Source: Hygrocybe punicea (taxonomy: Eukaryota > Basidiomycota > Agaricomycetes > Agaricales > Hygrophoraceae). Taken from it: a stretch of 64,000 nucleotides of DNA. The position numbers and the translations under genes are program-made. The stretch's first letter is position 1, and the number at the start of each line of letters is the position of its first letter. Under the pieces are notes generated by a model, which saw only the letters and a program-made list of their open reading frames with translations, was not told the origin of the DNA and made no database searches. The stretch spans positions 1,116,001 through 1,180,000 of the forward strand of contig OY744466.1 of the NCBI GenBank assembly GCA_963556145.1, read 5' to 3'. Shown one piece after another: positions 11,641-23,335 of this stretch.

Positions 11641-12896
11641 TGCCGGAATAAATAAAAAGCCTCATTAGAAAAGCAGAAGATGGAATGAAAAAGGAGAAAG
11701 CACTGAAAAGCACTGAAAAGTTCTGGGCTAAAAGTCCAAGTTTGAGCAAAAAAGGTAAAAGCTTATTTACAGCTGTTTTCATCGACTTGCGGAAACTGAG
11801 AAAAAAATCAATTGTTGCGCAACTCCGCCGCCACACGGCATCTGACTCTGAGTTTCAAATGTATAAATAAAATTTCGAAGTGCTGTCCGTTGTACCTTTA
11901 CTATGGTGGACTCTGATGTACCTTCGGATGAGGATGAGGACTTCTGTACAAACTTCTCAATCCAGCTCATTCGCCATACTCCAGCTGTCCCAAAGGTTGG
12001 AAAGCAACCTGCTGTCAAGTCTAAACGGGACGTCCACAGTAAAGAACTTGCATTCACCTGTCTGCCTGAGAACTATGTTCCTTTTATGCGAGCCATGCTT
12101 ACCCGGTTTGGTGAAATAAAATGAAAGGTGTCAGAACAACAGCGCTACAAGTTCAAGTACCATCATCCAGGTTGAACGTATGTATTTAGATCTTATTTGA
12201 ATATTTACTGACATGAAGCTAACATTTTACTCATAGGAAAACCGATGCATTAGATGTGGAAAAGGAGTCTGAATATAAAGAGCTTGTGTCAAAAATCAAC
12301 GACAACCGATACACAAAAGTCAACATAATTATTGATATTGATGACGTGAAAAAAAGATGTCCTATTGATGTAAGTATCAAGTCATTCTCTCGGTCAACAT
12401 TCTAACCAATTCCACAGCCTGATGTTGCTGTCGAAAACGATGGCTTGGACAGTATACCCCAGGATCCAGCCACTGTTCCACAGGGAGCTACAGCATTAGA
12501 GATTTCACTTGCACGCTTCCGCGACATCCTGCAAAAGAAGTATGGCAATGACAATGAACCAGGACACTATATTTTCATTTGCGAGGACAACCATGAACTC
12601 ACTCTCACCCCATTCATGATGCACCAGTGGGCTATTGCCCTTGTAAGTACCCACTGTTGTAGCTGAGAAATAAGCTAATTATTGTACAGCATGATGGACT
12701 AGCGACAGTCAATTCTCCTCCAAACATAGCAGCATTTGATCCAGCAAATCGCAGCAAGTCTTTACTTCCTTCCCGATGTGCCAAGGCAGAGCCGGCCATG
12801 GACCAAGTGGCATTATTCACACAACTGATGAATACTGTTGTGGGTGCACTCGTTCCGAAAACTGCCAGTAATATACCCTTGACTCCCAAACGCAAG

Positions 12897-15800
12897 TAGG
12901 CAAGAGCACGGGTAACCCTGCGGGTCTGGCATTGCTACCCGTACTCTTACCCACACTGACCCGTACCCCTCTACCCTCAGGTTACATGTGAGCGGGTTAT
13001 GGCAGGTAACAGTGGGTAACGGGTACCCAGGGGTACCATCATGTATTTGGGGGGGTGCAAGTCTATGAGATAAAAAAAAAACTACAATTATTTGATGAGG
13101 GTTATCGCATCCCAGTTCCATGCCAACTCAGGCTCATCTTCCTGCAGATCTGGCTGTGTTGTAGCCTTCAACACATCCTCATCCTTCACGAGACCCAATA
13201 AGCTCCAGGAACCCAGACACAATAAAGCACGCGTGGACTGGACTGAGAGCCGGCTTCGGACATGAGAGAGTAAGAGACGTCCTCGACTGAATGTTCGTTC
13301 GACATCAACAGAGGTGGCTGCACAAATATATTAGATCAGGACATATATGAAGAGTCTGGATACATACCTGGAATCGTCAGGTAGTCCAGCACCATTCGGT
13401 ATAGCGTCGGGAAGACCACCCGCTTGTCGATCCACCACGCAATGACGTCTGGGACCATCTCCAGGTCCGTGCTTAAGTAGACAGTGATCTCGTCTCGCAA
13501 CTCTGACAGCTTGGGTGCAGCGAGGGCGGGAATAGTATCGAAAATGTTGGCGGAAGATTCCTGACCAGGCAGCGTTGTGAGTACAATACAAAAAAACTCA
13601 AAAAAATGCATATACGCACCTGAGCGGCTGTATCTTCACCAGTACTAGCCGCAACGTCTACACACTCAGTTCCCGATGCATAGTGACGATTGTATTCAGT
13701 CCGAAGGAGTTCCTCTGCAGTTGCGATCCAATCCGGCTCCCATGGCTGAGTCTTGAAATAAGCCAATTTGTGACGGGGATGCAGGACTAGCGTTCTGGTA
13801 AGCTCGAGATTCAACCGAAAAAATAGATGTTAATGTACTCATCGCGATCCGGTAGACCTCTGAAGTGTCTGTGAGCGAATAGTACCAATTCAACGTTGCG
13901 AGTGCGAGGCGGACTGCGGATTTGATGGACTTATCGATGGTCGATTTTTTGAGTATATCATTGAAGCGCCGGTCAATCTGGTCCATTGCCGGGATGATGA
14001 CAGCGAGATTTGGGGTTGCACGAGAGAAGAACAGAGTTGTGTCTTTGAGAATCTGCATGTTTGTGCCAGTTGAGTCATTTCTATTTAGGGAAAGTGCACA
14101 GCACATGCCTTCAAGATGTCGCACAGCTGCTGAATGATATCCCAATCTTTTTCTGACAGCTCATATGGACGTAAGTTGTTCTTTCGATCCGCTGTGTAGT
14201 TCTCAATGACATTTCTGTATTTAAGAGCAAAGGCCAGCATGTCATAGGTTGAGTTCCAACGAGTCCGAACATCGCGCGGCATTCGTCGAAGAGCTTCATC
14301 AATTTCCTTGAAGCACAAGTCCCAAGCAGGCAACAGGATCGTGGTGGAGTGTATCGTCTTGAACGCTAGTTTCCGGAGCTGCATAACGAGGTCCTGATGA
14401 GTCGCGCCATTACTCGTGCAATGTTCACTAACCTTGGCGAGAACAAGCATTACAGGACGGATCTGAGCCCGTATCTCTGTGCGCTCCTCTTCAGAGAGGT
14501 CTTCCATCTCATCCACCAACCCATCAATGTCATCTTCAGTGGACTCGTCATCATCACATACACTGTTTCCAAATGCTTGTGTGGCGACTTCTTCGAGTTC
14601 CAAGTCCTCTGCCATCTCATCCAGTTCACGCTGCAGCGCGTCATCTTGTAACCCCTTCTTTATGGTCTCAAATGGCTTCAGCAGGGACTTGGCTACAAGA
14701 TTCACAATGTGCAGAAAACACCGAGTTCGATTGACCTCGGAAAAGTTATCAATCTCCACAGCCATCTCATTGACCATCATGTCATTGCATGATGCATTGT
14801 CGCATGTGACACTCAACATCTGGTACGTCTGATTTAGCTGCAGATGCATGACTGACGATTTGCGCCCACCTTATGCTCGATCTGGAACTCTCGCAATATG
14901 TTTATGAACGCGGCTGCGAGATTAATGCCTGAGTGTGACTGGGATCATCGGATCAGTCATGATGTGAAAACATAGTGAGTGACATACCTTCGCAACCTCG
15001 ACGACGTCGAGGATGAGGCACAAGGGCTGTCTCTTGCATTCCAGGTGCGCTGTCACAGCAACATATGCTTTGTGGTTCGGCAAAGTCCAAGCATCAGTTG
15101 CAAAACTGATGCGCCCCTCATACTCGTTAAGCATCTTGGTGATCCGGTTCCTTGTACGAGCGAAGACCTGCTTGACGTCCCGAGAGACGGTGTGGCGCGA
15201 AGGTATGTAATGCTCTGGTCGGCCCGTTTTCATCAACGACCGGAAGCCACGATCCTCCATGATCTTAAATGGCCGACAATTCTCAGCAACCCAGCGGACG
15301 ATCTCTGCCTTGGTCTCTATCTTGGTGTGTGGTCGATGTGAGTAAGTTACCTTGCCTTTTGCCTGACGCTCAAAGTGCGCCGTTATAGACCCATCCACGG
15401 CCTCTACAAGACCCTCACGAGTCTGTGTGGCTGTGAGGCCACACGCGCTGTCGACAGTCTGGACTCCCCAGCACGTTCGTGCATGTTTTAAAAGGTTGCT
15501 TGTGGATTTAGCGTCGCCCTTATCGAGGAAACGGCGAATTCCCTTTCGGCAACCCCGAGCTGCGCAGCGGAAAGTATGGAACCGGCGCCCCTTGTCGTCG
15601 TACCCGATATCAGGAATAGGATGGTAAAATGCATAAACTGACGAAACCCAGTCCTTTCGCAGGTGCTCTGTACATCAAGGTAAGTGATTTAATCTGGATG
15701 GCACCATAGAATATTGGCTGACCGAGTTCATCCTCGGAATTGACAGGCTCTTCTCCCTCCTCATCATCATCGCGTGCACTCTTGGATCCTGGCGCTACCG

Positions 15801-16331
15801 AGCTGTGGACATGGTCTTCATCATCGTCAGTGTCGATGATGGTGGTGACCGTTGGTGCCGGCCTGACCTGCATGGCAGGGGTGACGGCAGGCTGCTGCAA
15901 GGTCTGTGACTGAGACAGTGACGCTGTGGACGAGTCTGCAGTCGACGACCTATGCCGCTTGGAGGATGCCACCGGTTCTTCAGTAGCAGGTCGCTTTTGG
16001 CCATTACGAGGCTGGCTGCTGGACATTTGGGTGGATGGTTGAGGCTGGGAAGGCCTGGATTTGGCCTGGGAGCGGGATTTTTTGGGAGGAGGCATGGATT
16101 TTTTTGGGGGAGGCATGATGGAGTGGGTGAAGTTTGAGCCCCTATTTATATGTAGTAGTTGTGTGTCCACGAGTGTGCCACAAAGTGGCTATATTCTCTA
16201 TTGGTGTTAGATGTAATGACAGGTATATTATATATGAAGGTCACGGGTTCTGTTTTATGTACCCGTACTCTTACCCGCACATACCCGTACTCACTACCCA
16301 TGCGGGTTTGTATTACCCGTGCTCTAGCCTA
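12897..16331 (-). mobile_element. Autonomous hAT transposon, apparently intact
   Basis: The ends are TAGGCAAGAGCACGGGTAA (left) and TAGGCTAGAGCACGGGTAA (right, read inward), with the perfect 8-bp duplication AACGCAAG at 12889-12896 and 16332-16339. Subterminal DNA has multiple ACCCGTACTC or ACCCGCA motifs on both sides, probable transposase binding sites. It encodes one uninterrupted, spliced transposase. With intact ends and frame it is the best candidate for a recently active element in the window. Confidence 0.93.
13088..16116 (-). CDS. hAT transposase, 879 aa, nine exons
   Basis: This enzyme cuts and reinserts the surrounding element. Exons (minus strand): 16116-15705, 15667-14988, 14938-14870, 14837-14433, 14378-14109, 14052-13839, 13786-13620, 13560-13368, 13317-13088. 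They join in frame to 2640 nt. A basic, serine-rich start (MPPPKKSMPPPKKSRSQ) precedes a BED-like zinc finger with CAARGC and HARTC (residues about 170-200). FATDAW near residue 329 and TCDNASC near 400 mark the RNase H-like catalytic core, and TRWNSTYD near 563 is conserved. Residues 739-879 form the hAT dimerisation region with SVDVERTFSRGR. An acidic insertion lies near residues 460-500. The 14109/14108 splice donor is GC rather than GT, giving DILKILKDTTLFF across the junction. No frame break was found. Confidence 0.92.
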
Positions 16332-17015
16332 AACGCAAGCGAACGCTCGACTCATCTCCTTTCTCATCCCCCATTGTTCCCACAGACGATGATCTTGGTG
16401 ACTACCTGGCTTATGCCTGTGACCATCTGGGTATTCATACGGTGCGTAACTACGAAGACGTGCTTCGCCATGATGATTATGGTCCAGATGTGATAGGCGC
16501 ATTTGCAGTGTCTGATCTTACTGAATATGGCATGTCGAAAGGGGAGGCAATGCGCTTGATTGCAGGCTGTGCTGGTTGGAATCGGGAGAAGAAGCGAAGG
16601 AACCATACCAAGAAGCTCAGGCATCAATCTCCGTCAGTGGGCAATCACCCAGTTGTTGGCGCTCCCTTAGCCCCAAAGGATGATATTGTCCACTACGAGA
16701 TATATTGGGATGATGGTGGTGCATGTACATGGTTTGGACCAAAGATGACAAAGGGTGATCAAACACCGGACGATCGCCACACAACTTACTACAGCCAAGA
16801 TCTCAAGAGCATGGTTCCTGTTCCCGTAGGATTTCATGCTCCACCTAGGGCAGGAGATGATGATGGGGGGATGTTTTAGATTGCAGTGTTATTCCGTTCT
16901 TCCATACTCACTATGTGCTCGTTTTTACACACATTGAATACATTTTTTGGCCCACGGGGCTCTGATATCAATTGCATGACAATGGCAAAAAAAAAAAAAA
17001 TGGTACAGGTAAATT

Positions 17016-18052
17016 TTATACATAACCGGCACATCGAAACCAACCTACAGCCTTATCTGGTGTTATGGTATCCATGGTGAATAAGCCACAGTCATGTGTA
17101 TGACGGCGAATGTAGGACTTGATTGATGCAAAGGCAAGCTCGATGGGGTTGTAATCGGGGGAGTGGCAAGTATATAATTCGGCAGTCTGAAAGCAAACGA
17201 CATCAGTGTGAAGTATAAGCAAATTGAAATGGGACGTACGTGCTTTGTCCTCTACAAGTTCTCTTACTTCCTCGGCATGGTGGATATTGCAGTTGTCAAG
17301 GACAAGGACACTCCGTGGTCCTGGATATGGATTGGTAAGAGGTATCTGAATGACAACATCAGTCAAAACGCAAAGGAAACAATAAAAATACATACGACCA
17401 TCTCGCGAAGGAATTGAACAAAGCGTTGTGCCGTTACCGAGCCCTCAATGATATCATATGCGATGATACCATCAAGGGTGAGCACAGGGAGGATCGAATA
17501 CCGCTTACCACGCACAAATGCCTGCCGCTGGACACAACGTGTCCCAATCACTGACCAACCATATCTCCTGCTCTGTGTCCGATTGTTCATTGCACTCTCA
17601 TCCATAAACATCAACATCCAAGGGTCCGGAACTTCTGCCCCGATCTGATTCATGAAAATTGCGCGTTGGAGATCATTCCGTTCAAGCGCTTGTACAGAAA
17701 CACGTTTGTTTGAGAAGTGGAGCCGGCGTAGGGTACGCATGAGAGTTGAGAGAGATACATTTACATCGCGCTGGGTGTGGAGTTCATGCTGGAGTTCATC
17801 AAGGAATAGAGTGTGATGGTGGGCCAGGAGTAAACGGATGAAGCCGATGTCAAGAGGTGTGAGAACATGGCGTCGTATGGTCAAATGGGCAAAAGGATTG
17901 TGTGAGAGACTGTAGAGACGATGATATTGCAACGTTTTGTAAACAAGGGACTTGCGAACTCCAAGAAGGTCACAGACCTCCTGGACCCGATAACCAAGGT
18001 CGTGGAGAGCAGGGATGCGAGCCTTGAGATCCTTCGAGACAGCGTGAGGCAT
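17016..18052 (-). pseudogene. Transposase of transposon A (Tc1/mariner-IS630 type), frameshifted
   Basis: Exons 18052-17396, 17345-17240 and 17186-17016 match the exon sizes of the intact sister at 50109-51157 (second exon 106 nt in both). An N-terminal helix-turn-helix region (YRVQEVCDLLGVRKS) precedes a DDE core with MFMDESAMN, LVLDNCNIHH and SPDYNPIELAF. In the third exon a 5-nt deletion near 17163 removes part of the usual LPPYSPDYNPIE motif, shifting the frame just before the catalytic glutamate. The enzyme would end without it. It converges on the accessory gene, about 136 bp between stops. Confidence 0.87.
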
Positions 18053-18186
18053 CGTGTTGAAACTTCGTTGATCTTCATTGCATAAAGTTCTAGCTTATTG
18101 AAACTCAGAGTCAGATGCCGTGTGGCGGCGGAGTTGCGCCACACTTTATTTTTTTCTCAGTTTCCGCAAGTCGATGAAAACATCAG

Positions 18187-19440
18187 GAAAAACCCCAGAT
18201 TCTAATTTTCGATAATAAACTCAAAATAAGATGTTACTGACATAACCAATTCTTACACACGTTATTTGGCATGATTACAAGTAACTTATCAGAAATGAGA
18301 TGGAGTAACCTCCATAGTTTACTGTAAATAGCGGTGAGAGAATAAGGGTCTCAAACTCAAGAGGGCCACCTTGGCATACAAGCGGATAGAGATGGGAGTG
18401 GCCAAGTGGCCGGCCTGACGGCTTTGGAAGGATCCTACACTGTCGGTTGGGCGCAATCAAAAACCGTAGGAGCATGGTTGGGTCCATGGTGGCGACGCAA
18501 GGGATTGGGACATCTCGTTTTCAACAGTAATGAGTCGCCGTGGGCCTATCCAAGTTTGGCATAGTCGAAAACTGGGGGGCAGGACATGGGTGATAAAAAA
18601 CTGGGGGTGAGGGTTGGGGGCACATGGCGGCAACGCGGGGGATTGGGATACCGCATGCTCTCGTTTTCAACGGTAACGGGCACCATTTTGTTATCCAAGT
18701 TGGGCGTAGTCGAAAACCATGGGGGCAGGGTGTGGCTTGGGTGATAAAAAAACTGGGGGTGGGATGGGGGCACATGGCAGCAACGCCAGGGATTGGGACC
18801 CCTCGACCTCTCGTAGGACCCCCCGACCTCTCGTCTTCAATGGGGACGAGGCACCATGGGTTTTTTCCAGCTGGGCATCAAAAACCGTGGGGTGGGGCCG
18901 TCGCAACTGCGAGGAAGGTTCCAGCTTTGAGAGTGGGTTCTGTTGGTGTGCCAAATGTCATCAGTGGTGGCGGTCCTTGCAGGTGTCCAGTGAACGTGGC
19001 CAGCAGCAACATCGCACCCTGCACAAGCCCACGCTGCTGGAAGCTAAGCTTGAGGTTGCGATTGCACTTTTCAAGAATGTGAGACGGTGGAGAGATCCCC
19101 GGTGCAGATTCCTAATGACTGCGTATATGGGACTGGTGAGGCTTGAGTTGGAAGTGGCCGGCGATGGCGTCTCGCTAGTGTGGTCAATCGGCCTGGCGAA
19201 GAGGTAGTGGGGGAAGAGTGGGAAGGGGGAGAGACTGGAGAGCGCTGGGGTGATGGGGGGTGATGGCAGCCGTGTGTTCCGGTGGGGTGGAATACCTGGA
19301 GCACATGATTTATGACCTCATCTCCAGCAAGGGTGGCTTCATAGCATTGGATAACAACTCGTAAAATCGTCTGCAAGCTGCGTCAATATCTAGACCTGTC
19401 TGCAACTGTTGTGGGACACCCACCCATATTTTGAAGGTCA
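18187..19440. repeat. Tandem repeat array at the left end of the Plavaka element
   Basis: About 18480-18880 holds roughly 2.5 units of 146-173 bp, marked by CTCGTTTTCAACGGTAACG, GTCGAAAACC, AAAAACTGGGGG and GGGGGCACATGGC. The units share CTCGTTTTCAACGG and AAAAACTGGGGG with the minisatellite at 31330-32640, which lies in an unrelated element. The rest to 19440 is unassigned, and the frames across it are composition artefacts. Confidence 0.65.
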
Positions 19441-19451
19441 GCGCAGACATT

Positions 19452-22400
19452 CTAACAGATTGTCAGGTATGCATCCCTATCGCTGAACAGACTGACAAGG
19501 AACGCCGGGCACTCGTCCAAGACGGTGTCAGATGTCCAGTGCCGGGGAATGGAGGGACCGCATTTTGGAAAAAGATGCACACTCCACCGAAAGCCTTGGA
19601 TCGGGAGAATGCTTGCAAGCCGCTGACCATTGCGAACGGTGCGAGTAAGTTTGTACATGAGATGATGTGGTTCAGGAGCTCTGGGAAATGGTGAGAACCA
19701 TTCTACGTATGCAAGATGCTGAGGTGGTCGAAGATGAGGAAGGAAAAATTGTTTCATAGCGGCATCAGGCAGTTTGAAGATCACCCGAACCTGGACAACA
19801 TGATAGCCTATAAACTAACATAAGACACCATCAACGTTCCCAGGCTGACAAAATATTACCTGTGACGCCAATGTTTCCTCCTCCACCAACATTTACAATA
19901 CCGGTGTCAAACCGACCTTTGAATACATGGTTTCGGCGCTTGTGCCGTCGTGCGGGCTTTGCATGTATGGCGTCAACAATGACTGAATTGCCATCGACCT
20001 TGCCAAGGAATTTGACTTTGTGGTAAACAGGAAGAGATTGAAATGGGAGGAATATATCGAGTGCGGCTTCCTCGACATGGCGTGTGCTCCAATCTGGGTG
20101 ATTAGTGGCAACGATAAACCGAGCCAATGCGTCGCGGATGTAAGTTGCACCGTAGTCATCCACAAGTAATTCAAGTGATACAGAATTGGAAGTGGGATGT
20201 TTGGGGAGTCTTGCAGAATGGTCAAGTTCAAATTTAGCACACTGCCAGGCTCTCTTGCTGGCGGGTTTGTCTGTGATTTGCCAAGAAACATAATCGGTGT
20301 GACGATGAATTTTTTCTCTCCGTTCTAGCCAGAGTGTCATCTGTGGATATTCGTCCTTCCGGTTGGTTGCATGATACACATCCTTCGTATAATCGATATG
20401 TAAACGCTCGGTGGCTTGTGTGTTGTAGTTGTCAGTGGTGCCGAAAAGCTTGATTGCTTCGGCATAATGACAGAGTGCGTGAAGTTTGGTTATGTTGAAG
20501 GCCTTGCATACATGTAGCTCAACGAAAATGTCCTTGTGTGCATGAAAGCGATTGAGGGCATCTTCGAGGGAGGTGAGAGTCTCAGAGGTGTGGATAGGAT
20601 ACTGGGCCAAATAGAAAAAGTCTAGTATTGCTCAAATGGCACCAATAAGTTGACTAGCATTCCGGTTGCCTGGTAGCCAAAGGTCAACAAGGATCCCGAG
20701 AAGGATTCAGCACATCTCATCATGCTCCTTTCCTGTCACCCTTGACAATTCGCAGATGCCATGTAGAAAGTGTCGAACATTGTGATTCGGGGGAAGTCGT
20801 TGGCACCGGGCGTCAAGTTCTGCTGCTCCAAAGATGGCTTTGAGCCATTCGAGAATGTGTTTCAGGTTTCCCTGTAATATTTGGTGGAGAATATCGGGCG
20901 TGATTGATTTGAAAATATTCAAGAACGGGAGATGCGCCCAGAATGGTTCATAAATAGGTTTAATGCCTGCTTCGAGGCAAGCGTGCATGAATCGAGCCGG
21001 ATCATTGTCAGCCAGGGCAAGCGCTGCAAGAATTTTGTCGAGGTTACGCGGTTGGAGGGGCGTGTCAATCCTGCCAATCTCATCACAAGGGGTTTCGCAT
21101 TTCGGGCACTCCCCACTTTTGACACCTGTCACAAGGGTTTGATCCTGGTAGTCGGCAACGTGCGCCGCAAAGATCGGGTGAACGCGACGCTTCACGCCGT
21201 CACCACTAGACATGATTATGCCATGGAGGCCAGCATGCACGAGCGGCATGAATACTCTACACATGCAGGAGTGGAAGAGGTTAGCGATTGTTCGACGTCT
21301 CGAGGCTTTATTGGACATGTGCTCCAACTTGGTTGTGGGCAAGTAGGAAACAAGAAATTGGGCGTGCTGGGAAGGCTTTCGCCATATTGCCTTCGGGATA
21401 TTTCCGATTGTTAGGTACACCGGATATGCCGACTTGTTATGAAAATGTGTTAATTGAGTCTTGTCGGTGGATATAATGAGTGGGACGATTGTGGCTCCGG
21501 GTTTCTGACGTTCGAGGAGTTTCTGAATAACAATATGAGCAATGGCATGTATCCATATGCCACATTACTCACCTGCATGTCCCACCACCAGTGCCCAGTA
21601 TGCATCTCATGGTAGACACGAACAGTTTTGCTTCGATTAGTATAATGTCGTTCAGGTGCAAAGACAAGGTATTGCACAAATGCAGGGTCGCCGAACAAGC
21701 ATCTAATGCATTCTATGATGTCCCAACGATAAATTTCATATGTACGTTCAGCAATGGCGACTTCCTCGCAAATAAAACGCGGGCGACCCGGTAGCTGAGT
21801 ATCGATGATTTTGTTAAGTTCACGGGAGTTCTTATATGAGAGCTGCAGTCGTTCTTGTAACTAAATAGAACAGTGTCAGCATCAAACATTCAAAATATCA
21901 TATCTTAGATATATTGTCACTCACTCCGTCAATCTTTAGAAGATCAGTGACAGCTGTCGAGCTCGAACCTTGTAATTTTGCCCACCGGGCAAATTCCCAG
22001 TCCAACTTGGAAGAAAAAGGTTCGAATTCGTTGTCTGGATTATTGAGTTTGGTCTGATAGCTTCGCTGGGCTGGAATATCACGGTTTTCAACTGGGGCAC
22101 CGGCTTGTCCTCGAGTGAATGACTTGATGAAGATGTCGTTGTTGGGTGGCGGCTTGCCCTCGACTGGAGGTCCTTCTGGCTCACCTGCAAGATTAGGTTC
22201 TACTGATGGAAACCGTGCCTGCTGAACTTCAGCATTCAATGGGAGAATATCAGCATCCTCTTCGATATCCTCTTCGTCCAAATCAGTGTCAACATCGGAA
22301 TCGGTGTCGATGTCCGAGGGATCAGGCCCTGCCGCAGGAAATTCATGCTCGCTGTTCTCCAGCCAATTTAAGTCTGGATGGTTGTCCATTTGCGCCTGGG

Positions 22401-22584
22401 CATCATCTTCGCTGTCATTTTCAGGTGTAGAATCATCCAGTGATCCTTCGAAATCACTGAGGAATTTATCGATGATTGCGTCACGGTAGGCATTTTTGCA
22501 TTTCTGATTTGATGAGCGGAGACCATGAAGAGTGAAACCAGTATGCGAGAAGTATCGGCGGCAGCTAGGGCAAGGTAAGCTCAT
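19452..22584 (-). pseudogene. Plavaka-family transposase, two premature stops
   Basis: The start MSLPCPSCRRYFSHTGF carries a C2H2-like finger, followed by an acidic spacer. Middle exons include RPRFICEEVAIAERTYEIYR and the core with FNITKLHALCHYAEAIKLFG, GTTDNYNTQATERLHID and TNRKDEYPQMTLWLERREK. These are typical of Plavaka transposases of agaricomycetes as I remember them. The C-terminal exon (19784-19452) has AAMKQFFLPHLRPPQH and YKLTRTVRNGQRL. Introns lie near 21915-21860, 21575-21520 and 19860-19790. TGA at 20709-20707 and 20634-20632 stands where relatives appear to read arginine (CGA), so the protein is truncated before its most conserved part. It is divergent from the gene at 23336. 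Confidence 0.85.
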
Positions 22585-22743
22585 GGAGCGTTGTTGTCAA
22601 GTTTGCGAAGGCGGGGGAGTGTTTATCTGCCTGGAAAGGAAATATGAATCAGCGGATATGGTTTGTGGATGAGGATAGTTACCAGGGGCATTGCAAAATG
22701 CAGCCGGCCAGTCTAACCATTGCCAACTTCTACCAGAGTCAAA

Positions 22744-22997
22744 CAGTGAGGCATGAAGAAAATTCTGGAAGAAAAAACAAGGGGGCCGAATCTGTCAAGA
22801 TTACGAAAATTTATGCTACATACATTGACGAGGGCGGTGAAAGTAGAAATGACAGACAGAGTTGCCGTATTCACACAGTGAGGCATGAAGAAAATTCTAG
22901 AAGAAAAAACCAGGGGGCCGAATCTGTCAAGATCACGAAAATTTATGCTGAGTAGTCATACGTACATTGACGAGGGTGGTGAAAGTAGAAGACAGAC
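22744..22997. repeat. Direct duplication of about 120 bp in the divergent intergenic region
   Basis: CAGTGAGGCATGAAGAAAAT begins copies at about 22744 and 22877. GGGGGCCGAATCTGTCAAGA, ACGAAAATTTATGCT and ACATTGACGAGGG follow in both, and an extra GAGTAGTCATACG occurs only in the second. It lies between the Plavaka start (22584) and the DUF6532-like start (23336), so it may carry regulatory sites for one or both. Confidence 0.8.
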
Positions 22998-23335
22998 AGT
23001 GGCTGGCAGATGACAACAGACAAGTGCTATTGAATATCAGCACTACTACTACAGCAAAATGACGAGCACACATGTCATTGGGGAATGTTGAACAAGTGAA
23101 CCCAGTTCAAGTGAAAGAGGGATCGAGATCGCAGTGTCTGTGCCAACACTTGTTTTAGTCTAGATCATTCAATGAAACCGATGAAAATTTCACCGCGATA
23201 CGGTCAATACGGGCTTCAAAGCTCCAAAACTGAACATAAAATGGGGCAGTGAATTTTGCGCCCAGCCAGTAAAGAGAAAACCCAACTTACCCACCCAAAA
23301 ACAACACACTCCTTCGAATCCGATACCCATTCATC

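Larger units (their letters stand above)
11903..16879 (+). pseudogene. Accessory gene of transposon A (SAM-like protein), broken
   Basis: It shares its plan with the gene at 36726-49949. First comes an acidic start (SDVPSDEDEDF). Next is an alpha/beta region (about 12040-12370) with KELAFTCLPENYVPF and DIDDVKKRC, then a linker. A SAM-like helical region follows (16387-16580) with YLAYACDHLGI and YGMSKGEAMRLI, and then a C-terminal module (16680-16850) with DDGGACTWFGPKM and MVPVPVGFHAPP. There are introns near 12176-12239, 12370-12417 and 12642-12689. TGA at 12122-12124 and 12173-12175 interrupts it; the second stands where B has CGA. The hAT at 12897-16331 is inserted between lysine codons. 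The function is unknown; a role in transposition or silencing evasion is inference from linkage. Confidence 0.72.

Noticed and set aside
18121..18190. Right end of transposon A at 18186 with a mutated CAGCTG end
   Set aside because: The first reading was replaced: AACAGCTG followed by TA is found at 26280-26289, immediately after the inverted end of the Plavaka element, so A continues to 26287.
22740..22997. CRISPR-like array
   Set aside because: There are only two long direct copies with no regular spacers, and the window is eukaryotic.
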